DNA from: Geobacteraceae bacterium
GTDB taxonomy: Bacteria; Desulfobacterota; Desulfuromonadia; Geobacterales; Pseudopelobacteraceae
Assembly: GCA_016720395.1 (NCBI GenBank)
Contig: JADKKR010000009.1
Coordinates: 227,940 to 291,939 of the forward strand
DNA: 64,000 bases
Direction of reading: 5' to 3'
Made by a program: the position numbers and the translations under genes
Part shown: positions 59,740 to 64,000 of the stretch, piece by piece
How positions within the stretch are numbered: position 1 is the first letter of the stretch
How the letters are laid out: every line of letters begins with the position of its first letter
The notes under the pieces: generated by a model
Databases searched by the model: none
Seen by the model: the letters and a program-made list of their open reading frames with translations, nothing else
Told to the model about the DNA's origin: nothing

Positions 59740-61011
59740 TCAGAGCCGCAGAGTGTCGGCCGTCAGCCCCAGTCCGGACGTCTTACCCATTACCTCAAGT
59801 TTCAGGCATTCCCCATCAAAGAGTTTACCCGCACAATCCATGAGATCCTGAGAAGTTACGTCATCGAACCCTGCCAGTATGTTTTCAACCGGTTGGTGGT
59901 GCCCCAGATAGATGACATTCTTGGCCAATCGGGTCATCAGGCTGTCGCTACTCTCAAGCGACATGAGCAGCTTACCTTTCATCTGCTCGCGGGCGGAATC
60001 CAGCTCGCCCTGGGGGACAGGTTCCTGTTTGAGGCGTTTCATTTCCGTCAGGGCGATGTCGATCACCTCATTGCAGTGTTTCTGTTCAGTGCCTGAATAG
60101 ACCACCAGGGCGCCTGAATCGGCATGGGCGATAATGTAGGCGTACACGGAGTAGGCCAACCCCTTCTTCTCGCGCACCTCCTGGAACAGGCGCGAGCTCA
60201 TCCCACCCCCCAGGATTGTGGTGAGAAGGTGCATGGCATAGCGGTCGGGATGGTCCTGCTGCAGGGCGCGGGTTCCCATGCAGATCAGTGTCTGCTCCAG
60301 GTCACGTTCGCAGAGGTTGACCTGCCGTCCCCCCTTCGGCGTGAAACCCCGCCCGTCAGGCTTCCAGTGGGAGGATATGGCGGAAAACTCAGCCGAGACA
60401 AGCCCCACCAGCGTTTCATGGTTCACGTTGCCGGCCGCTGAGATAATGATATCGTCCGGTCGATAGCGGCTCTGCTTGTACTGCACGACGACATCGCGTG
60501 AAAGAGCGTTGATGGTCGCTTCGGTCCCGATAATCGAGTTGCCCAGGGCGTGACCGCTCCAGAAGCTCTGGTGGAAACGGTCGTGAATGGCTTCCTCCGG
60601 TGAGTCGTCCCGCATTTTGATTTCCTGCAGAATTACCTTGCGCTCCCGTTCGAGCTCATCGGCCGGAAAGGTCGAGTGTAGAAAGATGTCCGACAGCAGG
60701 TCGGTGACACGCGGCAGAAATTTTGACAGCACCTTGGCGTAGTAACAGACATACTCATGGCCGGTGAATGCATTGAGGATGCCGCCCATGGAGTCGATCT
60801 CCAGGGAGATCTGCCGGGCACTGCGCCGTCCGGTACCCTTGAAAAGCAGGTGTTCGATGAAATGGGCCACACCGTTGCATTCGGGGGATTCATGGCGTGA
60901 ACCGTTTGCAACCCAGATGCCGATGGAAACCGTATGCATATGCTCGACGTGCTCGGTGATCACCCGCACGCCGTTGTCAAGGACTGTTGAAGTTATCATG
61001 GGGTCAAGCAT
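59740..61011 (-). CDS. M16-family processing peptidase
   Basis: A zinc peptidase of the mitochondrial-processing-peptidase/PqqL type, 423 aa. The inverted zinc motif HFIEH (His-x-x-Glu-His) is at ~47-51 (NGVAHFIEHLLFKG), with the distal Glu in EERKVILQEIKM-type sequence, and the R/Y pair in the C-half (GGGMSSRLFQEVREKKGLAYSVY). Intact over its length. Convergent with dut, 12 nt apart. Confidence 0.92.
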   Translation of the reverse strand: MLDPMITSTVLDNGVRVITEHVEHMHTVSIGIWVANGSRHESPECNGVAHFIEHLLFKGTGRRSARQISLEIDSMGGILNAFTGHEYVCYYAKVLSKFLPRVTDLLSDIFLHSTFPADELERERKVILQEIKMRDDSPEEAIHDRFHQSFWSGHALGNSIIGTEATINALSRDVVVQYKQSRYRPDDIIISAAGNVNHETLVGLVSAEFSAISSHWKPDGRGFTPKGGRQVNLCERDLEQTLICMGTRALQQDHPDRYAMHLLTTILGGGMSSRLFQEVREKKGLAYSVYAYIIAHADSGALVVYSGTEQKHCNEVIDIALTEMKRLKQEPVPQGELDSAREQMKGKLLMSLESSDSLMTRLAKNVIYLGHHQPVENILAGFDDVTSQDLMDCAGKLFDGECLKLEVMGKTSGLGLTADTLRL

Positions 61012-61129
61012 ACTCTGTTTTTCTGAATTTTCCAGTGCTATTGAAATATTTGCAACAAAGATTGTATTGCGACAGCCCCCTTTTTGCTAGAACAGAAACA
61101 TTAAAACGCATGATGGAGAAATGCCTGCC

Positions 61130-61670
61130 ATGAATAGTATACCCACCACCATCCCCGATGTTCTTATCCTGGAACCCAGGGTCTTCGGGGATGACCGCGG
61201 CTTTTTTTCGAAAGCTTCAATGAACGCACCTGGCGCGAACTGACCGGTCTTGACGTCAGTTTTGTCCAGCACAACCATTCCGCTCTGCGCGGAACGTACT
61301 CGCGGCCTCCATTACCAGATACAGAACCCCAGGAAAGCTGGTGCGGGTGATTGCCGGTGAAGTATTTGATGTGGCTGTTGATATCCGCAGAAGCTCTCCC
61401 ACCTTCGGTCGCTGGTTCGGCACCAGCCTGTCCGCAGACAACAAGCGCCAGATGTGGGTGCCGGCCGGCTTTGCCCATGGATTCTGCGTAACCTCGGAAT
61501 ACGCCGAGTTTCTCTACCTGACCACCGACTACTGGGCGCCGGAGCATGAACGCTGCATCGCCTGGAATGACCCGGACCTGGCCATTTCGTGGCCGATCAC
61601 CAGTTCACCGCTGGTCTCAGCCAAAGATCAGGAAGGCAAACGGTTCAAGGACGCGGACCTGTTCCCATGA
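61130..61670 (+). pseudogene. rfbC: dTDP-4-dehydrorhamnose 3,5-epimerase, frameshifted
   Basis: The enzyme of dTDP-rhamnose synthesis. The start (NSIPTTIPDVLILEPRVFGDDRGFF) and the later parts (FVQHNHSALRGT, then GEVFDVAVDIRRSSPTFG, MWVPAGFAHGFCV) are normal, but single-base losses break it near 61204 (7 T where 8 are expected), 61290 (G and C runs) and 61325. Restoring one base each gives a complete protein, so a sequence error is more likely than decay. The stop overlaps the next start (ATGA). Confidence 0.8.
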
Positions 61671-62946
61671 CCTCGACCGGGGACGGCAGGCAGGCACACC
61701 GAATCAGCGGCAACACCCGCTGGCTCGTAGTGATGTGCATCTGCCAGCTCTTCATCATGCTGGTCTTCATCAACTACTCGGCCGTCCTGCCGTGCTGCGC
61801 ACGGAGTGGGCCATGAGCAATACCCAGGCCGGCATGATCTTCTCCGTCTACCAGCTCGGCTACATCGTATCCGGCGTCATCCTCAGCACACTTACCGACC
61901 GGATGAACACCCGGTTCATCTTCATCAGCGCCGCTTTCTGGTCTGCAGCAGCCAATCTCCTCTTTGCACTCTACGCCCATGATTTTACCAGCGGCATGAT
62001 CCTCCGGGCCCTGACCGGTATCGGCATGGGCGGGACCTACATGCCCGGCCTCAAACTGGTCGCCGAAAGATTCGACCCATCCACCCGCGGACGAGCCATC
62101 GGCATCTATGTCGGCTCACTGGTCCTGGGTGCTTCACTCTCGCTGGCCTTCACCGGATGGCTGACCGGAATTGCCGGATGGCGCACCGCCTTCATCTGCT
62201 GTTCTGTCAGCGTCTGCATCGGTGCGTTGATATCATGCTTTCTTTTCCGTGGTTACCGGCCGCTCGTTCGTGTAAGGACAGAGGCCGGTTTCAGCGGGTG
62301 AGGTCGCGAGGAATCGCCCTGCCCTGCTGATGATTCTCGGCTACGGTGCCCATATGTGGGAGATGTACGGCATGCGAAGCTGGCTGGCCCCCCTTCATGA
62401 CCTCGGCCCTGATCGGCAGCGGGATCGAAAGCGGTCTGAGCCACCGGCTTCGCATCTGCGGTCGCCGCTGTCATGGTCGGCATCGGCGCCTTTTCTACCG
62501 CCATCACCGGCACTCTTTCAGACCGCTTAGGTCGCACAACCACCATCAGCATGGTCATGGCTGCCAGCGCACTTTTTCTTTCGGATTCGGCTGGCTGATC
62601 AACACCAACCTCTGGCTGACTCTTGCGATCGGACTTATCTACGGGTATCTGGTCGTGGCCGAATCACCGGTTTTTCACGGGCCTGACTGAACTGGTCGTG
62701 CCCGGCTATCTGGGGGGGGCGATGGGACTGCAATCCCTGATCGGTTACTCCATGGGCATGATCTCACCAACGGTCTTCGGCTGGGCACTGGATACATTCA
62801 AGGGATGGCAGCCGCTTCCCGGCATCAACGGTGAGTGGGGCATCGCCTTCAGCTGCCTCGGGCTGGGGGCACTGGCCGGTCCCGTATTCATGTGGATGCT
62901 GCGGCGTTCGCCCGGCAGCCTGAAAATGGCCGGCGGCAGGCGCTGA
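61667..62946 (+). pseudogene. MFS transporter, frameshifted at least five times
   Basis: A major facilitator with ~12 TM helices. Pieces are in order: FINYSAVLP, FSVYQLGYIVSGVILSTLTDRMNTR (loop 2-3 motif, read in pieces), RALTGIGMGGTYMPG, GWRTAFICC, then in another frame SAVAAVMVGIGAFS, GTLSDRLGRTTT and GYLGGAMGLQSLIGYSMG. Breaks at about 61796, 62298, 62392, 62450, 62575 and 62676, nearly all in G, C or T runs. Substrate unknown. Confidence 0.78.
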
Positions 62947-63052
62947 ATATTGTCACAGGGGTTGATGCCGTCCACCACTACAGCAGTATCGACTTGTTTT
63001 CTGTGAAAGTTTCAGTATCATCAGCATAATCAGTCGCTCAAGGAGAGGACCA

Positions 63053-63600
63053 ATGCCGAAAGTACTTGTGCCAATCGCCGAAGGATTCGAGGAGATCGAG
63101 GCCCTGGCCATCGTGGATATTCTGCGCAGGGCAGAGATAGAGGTCGTTCTTGCAGGCCTGCATCCCGGACCGGTGACCAGTGCCCGCGAAATCAGCGTAC
63201 TTCCCGACGCCACAATCGACTCCCGTGAGTTCGGATGGATTTGACATGATCGTTCTGCCCGGCGGTCAGCCCGGCACTGACAACCTTAACAACGATCCCG
63301 CATCCACCGGCTGCTTGCAGATTTCAGGCGTCCGGCAAGCTGATCGCGCCATCTGTGCCGCCCCGATAATCCTGGCTGCCGCCGGCCTGCTCTCCTCTGG
63401 CAGACGAGCCACTTCGTATCCAAGTTACAGCACAAAGCTGGATGGAGCAATGTACGAAGACCGGACCGTGGTACTGACCGGGAATATCATGACCAGCCAG
63501 GGCCCCGGCACCACCATCGCCCCTTTGCCCTGGCAATCGTCAGCAGGCTGTCCGGCGAGTATGTCAACGACGCGGTGACCAAATCGATGCTGGTTCATGA
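63053..63600 (+). pseudogene. DJ-1/PfpI-family protein, frameshifted
   Basis: Related to YajL/ThiJ (about 180 aa in the family). It starts MPKVLVPIAEGFEEIEA with GGAGAGG upstream, and has the nucleophile elbow AICAAPIILAAAGL and later TVVLTGNIMTSQGPGTT. Frames change near 63230, 63300 and 63330 and again near 63515. The end is not certain because the frame runs into the next gene. Confidence 0.75.
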
Positions 63601-64000
63601 GTCGCATGACCGGGGACGTCGGGACCATGGCGGCACAAGCAACAGCACTATCCAGGCGCTGGTGGGTGCTCTGGAGATGAAGGATACATATACGCAGGGG
63701 CACGCCAAACGGTCACTGAGTATCCACCTGAGTATCGGATCAAAACTGAGTCTGGGTGAAACCGAGCTGCGCGATCTGTACCGGAGCTGTCTCAACGACA
63801 TCGGCAAGATCGGAACCGATGACGACGTTCTCAACAAACCGGACCGGGTCCTGAACCTGCGTGAAGAGACCCTCGTACGGGCACCCGCTCAAAGGCACGC
63901 TCTTCATCGTCGGTATCGAGGAAACCTGGAGTGCATAGTGTCCGGTCATCCTGCATCATCACGAACGCTGGGACGGCAAAGGCTGTCCCGGCCGTCTGAA
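63596..64000 (+). pseudogene. HD-GYP domain protein, frameshifted and cut by the window end
   Basis: An HD-GYP fragment: IQALVGALEMKDTYTQGHAKR, NDIGKIGTDDDVLNKPDR, HPLKGTLFIVGIEE (another frame) and HHHERWDGKGCPGRL at the edge. At the catalytic HD the sequence reads Asn-Asp, and GYP reads GCP, both possible base errors in this poor stretch. A c-di-GMP phosphodiesterase role is therefore tentative. Confidence 0.7.

Noticed and set aside
61130..64000. Treating the broken genes as true pseudogenes or overlapping small genes
   Set aside because: One-base corrections restore family-typical proteins in all four genes, so sequence error is the simpler reading.

Overview
The window reads as one chromosomal stretch of a dissimilatory metal-reducing Desulfuromonadota bacterium of the Geobacter type. 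Pointers are hgcAB (mercury methylation), a GEMM-I riboswitch of the Geobacter cGAMP-sensing kind, c-type cytochromes, aconitase B, an indolepyruvate ferredoxin oxidoreductase next to a phenylacetate-CoA ligase and a liv transporter, DUF4388 and hemerythrin signalling proteins. No phage, plasmid, IS element or CRISPR array was seen. The genus is an inference.

Layout. 1-14 kb (minus strand): iorA-iorB-carbonic anhydrase-paaK-ACT protein-livK-livK-livH-livM-livG-livF-pyrF-rlmB-DUF4388, a long co-directional block for amino acid uptake and oxidation that runs into housekeeping genes. 14.5-19.3 kb: a small diheme cytochrome, a Sel1-repeat protein, tRNA-Gly(CCC), a fatty acid hydroxylase-like enzyme, threonine synthase and a YdcF protein. 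19.3-26 kb: rpmB, then the gmk-rpoZ-rel-ridA stringent-response block and the ccoI-ccoS copper-handling pair. 26-34.7 kb: a prenyl synthase-TlpA-CcdA-VOC operon, a DEAD-box helicase, a CcsA-like protein, a zinc-ribbon membrane protein, an orphan liv-type binding protein and a hydroxyacid dehydrogenase. 34.8-42 kb: three tiny genes, lhgO, then a signalling patch of MASE3-GAF-HD-GYP-hemerythrin, a bacteriohemerythrin and a REC-GGDEF protein. 42-50 kb: acnB, a two-heme-motif lipoprotein, a HAD phosphatase, YtxH, a flavoprotein reductase and htpG.

50-51.4 kb holds a GEMM-I riboswitch with the adenine expected for 3',3'-cGAMP preference and visible mutually exclusive terminator pairing. It controls a membrane-anchored protein of unknown function. 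51.4-59 kb is a tight minus-strand array: M29 aminopeptidase, two unknown proteins (one ending in a Cys cluster), a DUF815 ATPase, hgcA, hgcB, a lipoprotein and an RND/MMPL exporter.

The most unusual signal is in hgcA. The conserved N-terminal part is open upstream of the only late in-frame start, except for one in-frame UGA directly after a Cys codon. It is followed at 17 nt by a perfect 6-bp hairpin with a GGUCA loop, the geometry of a bacterial SECIS element. This predicts a Cys-Sec pair (residues 17-18) in a mercury-methylating corrinoid protein.

The last about 2.8 kb (rfbC, an MFS transporter, a DJ-1/PfpI protein and an HD-GYP fragment) is broken by many single-base indels, mostly in homopolymers, which looks like poor sequence at a contig end rather than gene decay.
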